In this document: positions 35,006 to 46,582 of the stretch, piece by piece
How positions within the stretch are numbered: the stretch's first letter is position 1
Layout: each line of letters opens with the position of its first letter
NCBI GenBank assembly: GCA_963761655.1
Contig: CAVXHI010000008.1
Location: 310,001-374,000 of the forward strand
Length of the DNA: 64,000 bases
Source: RYN-122 sp963761655
Lineage (GTDB): Bacteria > Actinomycetota > Actinomycetes > Mycobacteriales > SCTD01
Direction: 5' to 3'
Translations under genes and position numbers: made by a program
Notes under the pieces: generated by a model
Database searches by the model: none
The model's input: only the letters and a program-made list of their open reading frames with translations
What the model was told of the DNA's origin: nothing

Positions 35006-36180
35006 GGCTTGAGGACGACCTTCACGCAGCCGTCGCTCTTCTCCTGGAACATCGCGTAGGCCGCGGGGGCCTCCTCCAGCGACAGGCTGTGCGTGTGGAA
35101 GGTGTCCACGCCGAACGCGTCGCCCTCGAGCAGCAGCGGCAGGATCTCCGGCGCCCAGCGCTTCACGTTGCCCTGGCCCATGGTCAGGCGGATCTGCTTG
35201 TCGAAGATCGTGAGCATGGGGAGCGGGTCGGCCATGCCGCCGTAGACGCCCGACAGGCTGATCGTGCCGCCCCGGCGGACGATGTCGATCGCGCTGTAGA
35301 GCGCCCCGAGCCGGTCGACCCCGGCGGTCTCGAGCATCGGCTTGGACAGCGCCGTCGGGAGCAGGCCCGCCACCTTCTGCACCGCCTTGGTGACCGGTGA
35401 GGCGTGGGCCTCCAGGCCGACGGCGTCGATGACCGAGTCCGGCCCGCGACCGTCGGTCAGCCCGCGGACCACCTCGCCGAGGTCGTCGTGCTCCGTGAGG
35501 TCCAGCACCTCGACGCCCCGGACGCGCTGGCGCTGCAGCCGCTCCGCCACGAGGTCGACGCCGATGACCCGGTAGCCCTTGTGCTGGGCGATGCGGCAGG
35601 CCATGTCGCCGATGGGGCCGAGCCCGAGGACGACCACGGTGCCGCCGTCCGGGACGTGCGCGTACTCCACGGCCTGCCAGGCGGTCGGCAGGACGTCGGA
35701 CAGGTAGACGAACCGCTCGTCCGGGAGGCCGTCCGGGACCTTCACGTGGGTGAACTGCGCCTGGGGGACGCGCAGGTACTCGGCCTGACCCCCGGGGACC
35801 TGCCCGTACAGCTCGGAGTAGCCGAAGATCTGCGCGCCGGAGCCCTGGTCGCGGACCTGGGTGGTCTCGCACTGCGTCGGGAGCCCGCGGGTGCACATCC
35901 AGCAGTGGCCGCAGGCGATCTGGAACGGGATGACGACGCGGTCGCCGACCTTGAGGTCGCCCGTCTGGCCACCGGTCTCGACGACGACGCCCATCGGCTC
36001 GTGCCCGAGGATGTCGCCCTTGTGCATGAGCGGGCTCAGCGGCTCGTACAGGTGCAGGTCCGACCCGCAGATGTTCGTGGTGGTGATCCGGATGATCGCG
36101 TCGGTGGGCTCCTGGATCGTGGGGTCCGGGACGTCCTCGACGGAGACCTTCTTCGTGCCCTGCCAGGTGAGTGCTCTCAT
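35002..36180 (-). CDS. Zinc-dependent alcohol dehydrogenase (formaldehyde-dehydrogenase-like)
   Basis: A 392-residue medium-chain dehydrogenase. Catalytic zinc ligands lie in TNICGSDLH and LGHEPMG, and the structural zinc loop in ACGHCWMCTRGLPTQC. The cofactor motif is VVVLGLGPIGDMACRIA. The long insertion and VSPVTKAVQKVAG-like segment match the glutathione-independent formaldehyde dehydrogenase/threonine-dehydrogenase-like subgroup. The substrate is unknown. ATG start at 36180. It converges with tetR (stops overlap by four bases). Confidence 0.9.
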   Translation of the reverse strand: MRALTWQGTKKVSVEDVPDPTIQEPTDAIIRITTTNICGSDLHLYEPLSPLMHKGDILGHEPMGVVVETGGQTGDLKVGDRVVIPFQIACGHCWMCTRGLPTQCETTQVRDQGSGAQIFGYSELYGQVPGGQAEYLRVPQAQFTHVKVPDGLPDERFVYLSDVLPTAWQAVEYAHVPDGGTVVVLGLGPIGDMACRIAQHKGYRVIGVDLVAERLQRQRVRGVEVLDLTEHDDLGEVVRGLTDGRGPDSVIDAVGLEAHASPVTKAVQKVAGLLPTALSKPMLETAGVDRLGALYSAIDIVRRGGTISLSGVYGGMADPLPMLTIFDKQIRLTMGQGNVKRWAPEILPLLLEGDAFGVDTFHTHSLSLEEAPAAYAMFQEKSDGCVKVVLKP

Positions 36181-36614
36181 GCCGGGTGTGTGCCCGGGTG
36201 TCCGCCTCTCTACCGCCACGTCCCGCCCGGTCTGAGCGCTCGTCCGCAGGCGGCCTGGAGGGCCGCTGCTCCCTCGAGCCGTCCGCGCCACGCGGCCGCG
36301 CGGTGCCCCGCCCGTCACTCGGTCCCCTCGGGTACCGCTTGTCCGTCCACAGCGACGGGGCAGGCCCCTCCGGGTGTCGGCGCGGACGGACGAGCGGGAC
36401 TGCCGGGACTGCCAGGACTGCCGGGGCTGCTGGGCCGCTGGGACTCCGGGGCTGCTCGGGCTGCTCGGGCTGCTCGGTCTGCTGGGTCTGCTGGGTCTGC
36501 TGGCGCCCCCGAGGCTGACCGGAGACCGCGCCGAGGCTGGTGCGCCGTCTGAGGGGCGGGCAGGGCGATCCGGGGCGCGCGGCCGTCCGCGGCGCCGTCC
36601 GCGAGAATGGTCCG
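36181..36614. other. Long intergenic region upstream of cobN with a 9-base tandem repeat
   Basis: No gene is supported here. At 36396-36503 there are about twelve head-to-tail copies of a 9-base unit drifting from GGGACTGCC to GGCTGCTCG to GTCTGCTGG. All frames through it give simple repeats (Leu-Gly-Leu or Ala-Arg), so coding is unlikely. The remainder should hold the promoters of the dehydrogenase (minus) and cobN (plus). No cobalamin riboswitch core (GCCACTG with a B12 box) was found here. Confidence 0.6.
36396..36503. repeat. 9-base minisatellite, about 12 copies
   Basis: Degenerate tandem units of nine bases with three successive sub-families of three to four near-identical copies each. 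This pattern points to stepwise local duplication. It lies 112 bases before the cobN start. Confidence 0.75.
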
Positions 36615-40144
<3,530 letters not shown>

Positions 40145-40145
<1 letters not shown>

Positions 40146-40561
40146 TGCCCGACCTGCTCGCGCAGGGCGACGACAGGGAGCCGCTCCTGTCGCCCCGGTC
40201 GCGACGCAGGGTGCTCGCCGGGGTCGTGGCCGCGGGACTCGTGGCCCTCGGCGTCCTCGGGGTCGCGGCCCTGGCGCAGCACCGTGCCGCGGAGCGGTCC
40301 GCCGACGTCGTCCGACTGGTCGCGGAGGTCCGGCCGCCGCAGCTCCTGAGCAGCGAGCGCGGCCTGGTGCAGACCGGGCTCGTGCTCCGGGGCGGCGTCG
40401 GCGCTGCTCGTGACACTCAGCGCCCGTCGGCACTGAAGTGCATCCAGTCCTTGCTGCTCCGCCACGTGCCGCCCCAGGTCCAGCCGATCGCCGCGAAGGC
40501 GCGCACCGCCTCTCCGCCGGGCAGGACCATCCCGGGGCGGACGTCGCCACGGTCGACGTAG
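40145..40561 (+). CDS. Hypothetical membrane-anchored protein (138 aa), uncertain end
   Basis: GTG 40145 starts on the last base of the cobN stop. After a basic stretch (SPRSRRRV) there is one hydrophobic helix (LAGVVAAGLVALGVLGVAAL), then an extracytoplasmic part (VRLVAEVRPPQLLSSERGLV). Beyond about residue 90 the frame overlaps the convergent peptidase gene by 145 bases and its composition is odd, so the gene may be truncated or end differently. No family was recognised. Confidence 0.5.
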
Positions 40562-41256
40562 GCGCCCGCGAGCTCGGGGAGCACGAGGTCGCGCTTGGCC
40601 TGGGGGTTCTGGAACGGGTCGAGGTCGACGGCCAGACCGTAGGCGTGCGAGGAGGGGCGCGTCTGGCCGCGGGCGGCGCGGCAGACGTAGCCGGCTGTGA
40701 GGTTGCCGTCGCCGGTCGGCGCAGCCTCCATGTCCGCCGTCGTCGGCAGGCGCAGCTCTTCGATCGGGAAGCCGGCCGACCACAGCCGGTGGAACACCCC
40801 GAGGACGCCGTCGGCCACCCGGGCCGCGACGACGAGCTCACCGGTGTGGGCGCGTCCGTCGAAGCCGCGGAACGCGACCCGCAGCAGCCGCAGGTCGCGC
40901 AGGGCAACCGGGCAGGCCGGCGACCAGGTGCTCCCCATCCGTGCGCGGACGGCGGCGTCGACGGGCAGGACGGCGCCGGTCCAGTGGCCCCCGGGAGGCG
41001 GGGGCAGCAGGTCGCGGGTCGGCAGGCTCCGACGGCGCAGGACGACGGGCGTGCGCTGCACCTGGCCGAACCCGTCCGGCCGCAGGGGCAGCGGCGACGC
41101 CCCGACCTGCCAGGCGGGGGAGGGCGGGCGGACCGGCGACGGCGCCGGGGAGGCGACGGTCGGGACGGCCGAGGGGCTCGGCGCCGCCACGGGCCGGGCC
41201 GGTGCGCTGCTGCAGGCCGCGGTCAGGGCCAGGAGCAGGACGAGGGGGCGGCGCAC
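40417..41256 (-). CDS. Lipoprotein M15-family D,D-carboxypeptidase-like protein
   Basis: A 279-residue exported protein. The N-terminus MRRPLVLLLALTAACSSAP is a lipoprotein signal with a lipobox cysteine, followed by a Pro/Ser/Ala-rich linker. The C-terminal domain is of peptidase M15 type (VanY / phage endolysin L-Ala-D-Glu or D-Ala-D-Ala): zinc motifs SSHAYGLAVDLDPFQNP and DWMHFS, and GWTWGGTW before the last histidine. It trims or cleaves peptidoglycan peptides at the cell surface. GTG start at 41256. Confidence 0.87.
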   Translation of the reverse strand: MRRPLVLLLALTAACSSAPARPVAAPSPSAVPTVASPAPSPVRPPSPAWQVGASPLPLRPDGFGQVQRTPVVLRRRSLPTRDLLPPPPGGHWTGAVLPVDAAVRARMGSTWSPACPVALRDLRLLRVAFRGFDGRAHTGELVVAARVADGVLGVFHRLWSAGFPIEELRLPTTADMEAAPTGDGNLTAGYVCRAARGQTRPSSHAYGLAVDLDPFQNPQAKRDLVLPELAGAYVDRGDVRPGMVLPGGEAVRAFAAIGWTWGGTWRSSKDWMHFSADGR

Positions 41257-41282
41257 GGGTCCAGGCTGGCACGCCGGGACCG

Positions 41283-41897
41283 TCAGGTCCGGCGGACCGC
41301 GTGCACCACGACGTCCTCCACGACGCGGCCGGCCGCCTCCCGGGCGCGGACCTCCGCCACCAGGACCTCGAACGCGTCGAGGTCGAGGTCGGCCACCACC
41401 TGCTCCGGGGTCGCGAACAGCGGCAGGCCCTCGAAGACGGTCCCGGTGAGGGTCTCCGCGTGCGAGGGCGCGTGGGCCACGAGCAGCAGGTGTCCGCCCG
41501 GGGCGACCGCCGCCGCGAGGCGGGCGTGCACGGCCGGGCGGGTGTCGCCGGCGGGGTGCAGGAAGCAGGCGGACACGAGGTCGTGGGCCGCGGCCGGCGG
41601 GCTCCAGGACAGGACGTCGCGGTGCTCGAACGCGACCGTCAGACCGCGCTCCTGCGCCCGGTCCGCCGCCCGGGCCAGCACGACGCCGGACAGGTCGGCT
41701 CCGGTCACCGTCCAGCCGCGCGAGGCGAGCCACAGGGCGTCGCCGCCCTCGCCGCACCCGACGTCGAGGGCGCGTCCGGCAGGCAGGCCCTCGACCTCCT
41801 GCACCAGCACGGCGTTCGGCGCCCCGCTCCACCCGCCGGCGCCGCCGTCGCGGTACCGCTCGTCCCAGGCCTGCTCGCTCATCGCGTCGTGTGTCAT
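41283..41897 (-). CDS. Class I SAM-dependent methyltransferase (TehB-like)
   Basis: A 204-residue methyltransferase. It opens MTHDAMSEQAWDERYRDGG, has WSGAPNAVLVQEVEGLPAGRALDVGCGEGGDALWLASRG (motif I) and GADLSGVVLARA (post I), and ends with FEVLVAEVRAREAAG. This arrangement is common among TehB/thiopurine methyltransferase-like proteins; the substrate is unknown. ATG 41897 is chosen over an upstream ATG at 41933, which would enter the divergent promoter. Confidence 0.87.
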   Translation of the reverse strand: MTHDAMSEQAWDERYRDGGAGGWSGAPNAVLVQEVEGLPAGRALDVGCGEGGDALWLASRGWTVTGADLSGVVLARAADRAQERGLTVAFEHRDVLSWSPPAAAHDLVSACFLHPAGDTRPAVHARLAAAVAPGGHLLLVAHAPSHAETLTGTVFEGLPLFATPEQVVADLDLDAFEVLVAEVRAREAAGRVVEDVVVHAVRRT

Positions 41898-41926
41898 GGG
41901 CGCACCGTGCCGCCCAGCCCCTGGTC

Positions 41927-41957
41927 TTGACAACTCCTGTTGCTAGAACGGCAAGAT
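41927..41957 (+). promoter_or_regulatory. Leaderless promoter of XRE-cupin gene
   Basis: TTGACA at 41927-41932, 19-base spacer, CAAGAT at 41952-41957, then six bases to the GTG start at 41964. The short palindrome CAACTCCTGTTG (41931-41942) inside the spacer is a plausible site for the XRE regulator itself. Confidence 0.55.
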
Positions 41958-41963
41958 GGACCG

Positions 41964-42533
41964 GTGGACGAGACCCTCGCCGGCGTCGGCGCGCGGCTCC
42001 GGGCGCTGCGCCAGGCGGGCGGCGCGACCCTCGCCGAGCTGTCCGCCACCACCGGCATCTCGGTGAGCACGCTGTCACGGCTCGAGTCCGGGCAGCGCCG
42101 GCCCACGCTCGAGCTCCTGCTGCCCCTGGCCCGGGCCCACCAGGTGCCGCTGGACGAGCTGGTGGACGCCCCGGAGACCGGCGACCCACGGGTGCGGCTG
42201 CGTCCGGTGCAGCGCGACGGCGCGACGTTCCTGCCCCTGTCCCGCCGCCCCGGCGGGCTCCAGGCGTACAAGGCCGTGGTGCCGGTGGGCTGGCACGAGG
42301 ACGTCCGCGAGCTCGCCGTCCACGAGGGCCACGAGTGGGTGTACGTGCTGTCCGGGGTGCTCCGGCTGCGGCTCGGGCAGCACGACCTGCGGCTGGGCGC
42401 GGGCGAGGTCGCGGAGTTCGACACCCGCACCCCCCACGCCCTGTCCAACCCGGGGGGCGACCCTGCCGAGCTGCTGGTGCTGTTCGGGCCGCAGGGGGAG
42501 CGCATGCACGTGACGGCGCGGCCGCGGGGCTGA
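41964..42533 (+). CDS. XRE-family regulator with cupin sensor domain
   Basis: A 189-residue protein. The N-terminal HTH_3 is RLRALRQAGGATLAELSATTGISVSTLSRLESGQRRP. The C-terminal cupin_2 domain has WHEDVRELAVHEGHEWVYVLSG and GAGEVAEFDTRTPHALSNPG, with metal-binding histidines. Such regulators sense small polar metabolites. GTG start, probably leaderless. It may control itself and the divergent methyltransferase. Confidence 0.92.
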   Translation: MDETLAGVGARLRALRQAGGATLAELSATTGISVSTLSRLESGQRRPTLELLLPLARAHQVPLDELVDAPETGDPRVRLRPVQRDGATFLPLSRRPGGLQAYKAVVPVGWHEDVRELAVHEGHEWVYVLSGVLRLRLGQHDLRLGAGEVAEFDTRTPHALSNPGGDPAELLVLFGPQGERMHVTARPRG

Positions 42534-42547
42534 GGGATGCTGCTGGC

Positions 42548-43075
42548 ATGAGCGCCCACGGAGAGCCCGGCCACGTCCACGACGAGGCCTGCGCGGCAGC
42601 CCACGGCGAGGTGTCCGTGCCCGCCGACCCGCGCCGCCTCGTGCTCGTCTTCGACAGCCCCGTCGCGCACGAGTGCGCCCCCCTGGCCGAGCGCCTGGGC
42701 TGGCCGGTCAGCCTGGTCGACCCGGACCCGGCGCGCGCCGGCGAACCGAGCCTGGTGGGGCTCGCAGACGGCAGCGACGTCGTCGTGTGCGACCACGAGC
42801 GAGCCGAGCTCGGCGACGTCCTCGCCGAGGCGCTGGCGCTGCCCGCCCGGTGGGTCGGCGTCATGGGGTCCCTGCGCCACACCGCCCCGCACGTCGAGGC
42901 GCTGCGCGCACGGGGCGTCGGCGAGGCAGACATCGCCCGCGTGCACCGGCCCATCGGGCTCGACGTCGGCTCGAGGACGCCGCCCGAGATCGCCCTGTCC
43001 ACCGTCTGCGGCCTGCTGGCCGACCGCAACGGCCGTCCTGGCGGTCCCTTCCCCGTCCCGACCCCCGGAGCCTGA
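42548..43075 (+). CDS. XdhC-family protein (Rossmann part)
   Basis: A 175-residue protein matching the XdhC C-terminal Rossmann domain: RLVLVFDSPVAHECAPLAERLGW, VVVCDHERAELGDVLAEAL, WVGVMGSLRHTAPHVEALRARG and RVHRPIGLDVGSRTPPEIALSTV. XdhC proteins insert or sulfurate the molybdenum cofactor of xanthine dehydrogenase-type enzymes, but none is encoded nearby. The His/Cys-containing N-terminus (HGEPGHVHDEACAAAHGE) may bind metal. ATG start at 42548, 14 bases after the XRE gene. Confidence 0.85.
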   Translation: MSAHGEPGHVHDEACAAAHGEVSVPADPRRLVLVFDSPVAHECAPLAERLGWPVSLVDPDPARAGEPSLVGLADGSDVVVCDHERAELGDVLAEALALPARWVGVMGSLRHTAPHVEALRARGVGEADIARVHRPIGLDVGSRTPPEIALSTVCGLLADRNGRPGGPFPVPTPGA

Positions 43076-43076
43076 C

Positions 43077-43529
43077 GTGCGCCCTCCCGTCCCGCCGTTC
43101 ACCGCCGAAGCCGCCGCCCAGAAGGTGCAGGCGGCCGAGGACGCCTGGAACAGCCGGGACCCGGAGCGGGTCGCCGCGGCCTACACCGAGGACACCGTCT
43201 GGCGGAACCGGTCGGAGTTCGTCACCGGCCGCACGCAGGTCCAGGCGTTCCTGGCCCGCAAGTGGGAGGCCGAGCAGGACTACGCGCTGCGCAAGAGCCT
43301 GTGGGCGTTCACCGACGACCGCATCGCCGTGCGGTTCCAGTACGAGTACCGCGACGCGGCCGGGCAGTGGTGGCGCGCCTACGGCAACGAGAACTGGGAG
43401 TTCGACGCCGAGGGGTACATGGCCCGGCGCGAGGCGAGCATCAACGACGTCCGCATCGACGAGGCGGACCGCCGGATCACCGGCCCGCGCCCGGAGGCCG
43501 AGCGCGGCGTCGACCTGCCGCTGGAGTAG
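43077..43529 (+). CDS. DUF1348 / NTF2-like protein
   Basis: A 150-residue SnoaL-type cone-fold protein of the DUF1348 group. Features are AEDAWNSRDPERVAAAYTEDTVWRNR, FLARKWEAEQDYALRKSLW, FQYEYRDAAGQWWRAYGNENWEF and GYMARREASINDVRI. The family occurs widely in bacteria and fungi and lacks a proven function. GTG start at 43077, one base after the XdhC stop, so probably co-transcribed. Confidence 0.9.
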   Translation: MRPPVPPFTAEAAAQKVQAAEDAWNSRDPERVAAAYTEDTVWRNRSEFVTGRTQVQAFLARKWEAEQDYALRKSLWAFTDDRIAVRFQYEYRDAAGQWWRAYGNENWEFDAEGYMARREASINDVRIDEADRRITGPRPEAERGVDLPLE

Positions 43530-43706
43530 CTACAGGCGGACGTCGACCGAGCGGGCGACCTCGAGGCCGGCGTCGCGCAGGTAGGCCTGGAGGGCGGCCA
43601 CGGTGGCGGCGTCGCGCTCGGTGCGGTCGCGCCGCGTCGACGCGTCGGACACCAGCTCGAGGGTGATCGTGGTGCGGCGGGGCCAGCGGCGCGTGACGTC
43701 TCCCAT
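43530..43706 (-). CDS. Hypothetical small protein (58 aa)
   Basis: ATG 43706 reads MGDVTRRWPRRTTITLELVS and continues ERDAATVAALQAYLRDAGLE to VARSVDVRL. Codon positions follow the GC-rich bias, and the second half looks like a helix and strand. The stop directly abuts the DUF1348 stop on the other strand. No family was recognised. Confidence 0.5.
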   Translation of the reverse strand: MGDVTRRWPRRTTITLELVSDASTRRDRTERDAATVAALQAYLRDAGLEVARSVDVRL

Positions 43707-43842
43707 GACCAGGACAACGAGCCGGTACGCACGACGACGTCACCCGGACGGGTGACGCGCTCCTGCACCCGCCGGGAGGACGGGCGGACGGCGCCGCGGA
43801 CGTCCGGCAGGTCGGCAGCACGAGGGTGGAGCGGCCGGCGCC

Positions 43843-43955
43843 GGTAGGGTTGCCCCACGACGACGCCGTGGACGAAGCCGGACGAGCCGGCGCGGTCCCG
43901 CCACTGTGAGCCCCCTCCACCGGGGGTGAGCCAGACAGTCCTGGCGTCGACCACC
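43843..43955 (+). promoter_or_regulatory. Cobalamin (adenosylcobalamin) riboswitch
   Basis: Core elements appear in order: GGTAGGGTTGCC, GTGGACGAAGCCGG, GCGCGGTCCCGCCACTGTGA, a variable hairpin (CCCCCTCCACCGGGGG), and the B12 box region GTGAGCCAGACAGTCCTGGC. It is placed 37-149 bases before the chelatase start and ahead of the whole biosynthetic operon. High B12 should switch the operon off. The exact 5' limit is uncertain. Confidence 0.88.
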
Positions 43956-43991
43956 TCCACCCCGGGGCGCGGACCTCGGAGGAAGGCCCTC

Positions 43992-45977
43992 ATGAGCGCG
44001 CCCTACCCGTTCTCCGCCGTCGTCGGTCTCGACGACCTGCGCCTCGCCCTCGTGGTCAACGCGGTCTCGCCGGCGGTCGGCGGGGTCCTCGTGCGCGGTG
44101 AGAAGGGCACCGCGAAGTCGACCGTCGTCCGGGCGCTCGCCTCGCTGCTGCCGCCGGTCGAGACCGTGACGGGCTGCCGCTTCTCCTGCGAGCCCGGCAA
44201 CACCGACTGCCCCGACGCCGCCTCCCACGGCGCGCCGTCGGTGCGCCCCGCGCGGCTCGTCGAGCTGCCGGTGGGCGCCTCGGAGGACCGGCTGGTCGGC
44301 TCGCTCGACCTCGAGAAGGCCCTCACGTCCGGCGTCGCCGCCTACGAGCCGGGGCTGCTCGCGCAGGCCCACCGCGGCGTGCTCTACGTCGACGAGGTGA
44401 ACCTCCTGCACGACCACCTGGTCGACCTGCTGCTCGACGCCGCCGCGCTCGGTCGCTCCTACGTCGAGCGCGAGGGCGTCTCGGTGCAGCACGCGGCCCG
44501 GTTCCTCCTCGTCGGCACGATGAACCCCGAGGAGGGCGAGCTGCGGCCGCAGCTGCTCGACCGGTTCGGGCTCACCGTCGAGGTGGCCGCCACCCGCGAC
44601 CCGGCCGAACGGGCCGACGTCGTGCGCAAGCGCCTGGCGTACGAGGCGTCGCCCGAGCAGTTCGCGGCGCAGTACGCCGACGACGACGCCGCCCTCGCGG
44701 GTCGGATCGCCGAGGCCCGCGCGCTGCTCCCGCAGGTCCGGCTGTCGGACCGGGCGCTCCGCGAGGTGACCACCGTGTGCGCCGCCTTCGACGTCGACGG
44801 TCTGCGGGCGGACCTGGTCACGGCCAAGGCCGCCCTCGCCCTCGCCGCCTGGGACGGCCGCACCGACGTCACCACGGAAGACGTCCGCACCGCCGCCCGC
44901 CTGGCGCTGCCGCACCGCCGACGCCGCACCCCGTTCGAGGCCCCCGGACTGGACGAGCAGACCCTCGAGGAGGCGCTGGACAGCGTCGAGCCCGAGGACG
45001 ACCCCACGCCGCCGTCGGGTGGCGGACAGACCCCGCAGTCGCAGGAGCCCGCGCCGGCCGAGGGGCAGGAGCAGGCCGACGGGCAGGAGGTCGACGGGCA
45101 GGAGCAGGCCGAGCCCGCCGGAGCCACGGCCGAGACGCAGGACGGCGGCGCCGACGCACCCGCTCCGGGTGAGCGCACCGACGACGCTGGCGACCCCTTC
45201 CGCGCCGTCCGCCTGCGCGTCCCGGGGGTCAACCGCCGCGCCGGTGCCTCCGGACGCCGGTCGCGCACCACGGGCGACACCGGTCGGCTGACCGGCGAGC
45301 GCACGCCGTCGGGACGCCTCACCTCGCTGCACCTCGCCGCGACGCTCCGGGCTGCCGCGCCGCACCAGGTGTCGCGCGGCCGGTCCGGCGCCGGCGTCGT
45401 GCTGCGCCCCTCGGACCTCCGCCAGGCTGTCCGCGAGGGCCGCGAGGGCAACCTCGTCGTGTTCGCGGTCGACGCCTCCGGCTCCATGGCGGCCCGGTCG
45501 CGGACGTCCGCGGTGAAGGGCGCCGTCCTGTCGCTGCTGACCGACGCCTACCAGCGCCGCGACAAGGTCGCCCTGGTGTCGATGCGCGGCACGGACGCCG
45601 AGCTGCTCCTGCCGCCGACGTCGTCCGTGGAGGCCGCGGTCGTGCGGCTGCGCCAGATGCCGACGGGCGGGCGCACGCCCCTGTCGAGCGGCCTGCTGCG
45701 GGTCGCCGAGCTGCTCCGGGTCGAGCAGGTGCGCGACCCCGCGCGGCGCGCCCTCGTCGTCGTCGTCACCGACGGGCGGCACACCAGCGGCCCGGCGCCC
45801 GAGCTCGCGGCCGCGCACCTCGCGCGCACCGGCGCGGCCTGCGTCGTCGTCGACTGCGAGAGCGGCCCGGTCCGGCTCGGCCTGGCAGCAGCGCTGGGGC
45901 AGCAGCTCGGCGGCGTCGCGCTGCGGCTCGAGGAGCTCTCGGCCGAGGCGCTCACCTCCCTCGTGAAGGCGGCGTAG
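43992..45977 (+). CDS. Mg-chelatase-type ATPase with VWA domain, putative cobaltochelatase subunit
   Basis: A 661-residue ChlI-ChlD fusion. The N-terminal AAA+ domain has Walker A GEKGTAKSTVVRAL, Walker B VLYVDEVNLL and VGTMNPEEGELRPQLLDRFG. A Pro/Glu/Gln-rich acidic linker (about 330-400) is followed by a VWA domain with MIDAS VDASGSMAARS and VTDGRHTSG. In actinobacteria without CobS/CobT this protein is thought to drive CobN for cobalt insertion. ATG 43992 with GGAGGAAGG upstream, right after the riboswitch; first gene of the operon. Confidence 0.92.
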   Translation: MSAPYPFSAVVGLDDLRLALVVNAVSPAVGGVLVRGEKGTAKSTVVRALASLLPPVETVTGCRFSCEPGNTDCPDAASHGAPSVRPARLVELPVGASEDRLVGSLDLEKALTSGVAAYEPGLLAQAHRGVLYVDEVNLLHDHLVDLLLDAAALGRSYVEREGVSVQHAARFLLVGTMNPEEGELRPQLLDRFGLTVEVAATRDPAERADVVRKRLAYEASPEQFAAQYADDDAALAGRIAEARALLPQVRLSDRALREVTTVCAAFDVDGLRADLVTAKAALALAAWDGRTDVTTEDVRTAARLALPHRRRRTPFEAPGLDEQTLEEALDSVEPEDDPTPPSGGGQTPQSQEPAPAEGQEQADGQEVDGQEQAEPAGATAETQDGGADAPAPGERTDDAGDPFRAVRLRVPGVNRRAGASGRRSRTTGDTGRLTGERTPSGRLTSLHLAATLRAAAPHQVSRGRSGAGVVLRPSDLRQAVREGREGNLVVFAVDASGSMAARSRTSAVKGAVLSLLTDAYQRRDKVALVSMRGTDAELLLPPTSSVEAAVVRLRQMPTGGRTPLSSGLLRVAELLRVEQVRDPARRALVVVVTDGRHTSGPAPELAAAHLARTGAACVVVDCESGPVRLGLAAALGQQLGGVALRLEELSAEALTSLVKAA

Positions 45978-45979
45978 CC

Positions 45980-46582
45980 GTGCCCCAGGGACAGCCCGAG
46001 ACCGTCCCCGAGGACGGCCTGACGACGCGTCAGCGGCGCAACCGCGCCCTCGTCGTCGTGCACACCGGCGAGATGAAGGGCAAGTCCACGGCGGCCTTCG
46101 GTCTGGCGCTGCGCGCCTGGAACCAGGGCTGGCCGATCGGGGTCTTCCAGTTCGTCAAGAGCGCGAAGTGGAAGGTCGGCGAGGAGCAGGCGCTCAAGGT
46201 CCTCGGCGCGAGCGAGCAGGGCGGCACCGTCGACTGGTTCAAGATGGGCGAGGGCTGGTCCTGGACGCGCAAGCAGGGCTCCGACGACGACCACGCTGCG
46301 AACGCCCGCGAGGGCTGGGAGCAGGTCAAGCGCGACCTCGCTGCCTCGACCTACCGGTTCTACGTGCTCGACGAGTTCACCTACCCGATGACGTGGGGCT
46401 GGGTGGACGTCGACGACGTCGTCTCGACCCTGCGCGACCGGCCCGAGGGGCAGCACGTCGTCATCACCGGTCGGGGCGCCGACCCGCGGCTGGTCGAGGT
46501 CGCCGACCTCGTCATGGAGACGACGAAGGTCAAGCACCCGATGGACGCCGGCCAGAAGGGCCAGCGGGGGATCGAGTGGTAG
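45980..46582 (+). CDS. cobO: Cob(I)yrinic acid a,c-diamide adenosyltransferase
   Basis: A 200-residue CobO/BtuR-type enzyme. The P-loop is HTGEMKGKSTAAFG, with VFQFVKSAKWKVGEEQAL, YRFYVLDEFTYPMTWGWVD, VVITGRGADPRLVEVADLV and the terminal KHPMDAGQKGQRGIEW. It adds the adenosyl group to cobalt(I) corrinoid. GTG start two bases after the chelatase stop; overlaps cobB by seven bases. Confidence 0.97.
   Translation: MPQGQPETVPEDGLTTRQRRNRALVVVHTGEMKGKSTAAFGLALRAWNQGWPIGVFQFVKSAKWKVGEEQALKVLGASEQGGTVDWFKMGEGWSWTRKQGSDDDHAANAREGWEQVKRDLAASTYRFYVLDEFTYPMTWGWVDVDDVVSTLRDRPEGQHVVITGRGADPRLVEVADLVMETTKVKHPMDAGQKGQRGIEW

Noticed and set aside
36396..36503. Possible CRISPR-like array
   Set aside because: Units are only nine bases, contiguous and without spacers; it is a minisatellite. 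No CRISPR array or cas gene is seen anywhere in the window.
36181..36614. Cobalamin riboswitch upstream of cobN
   Set aside because: No GCCACTG core or B12 box could be found; only the riboswitch at 43.84 kb has the required elements in order.
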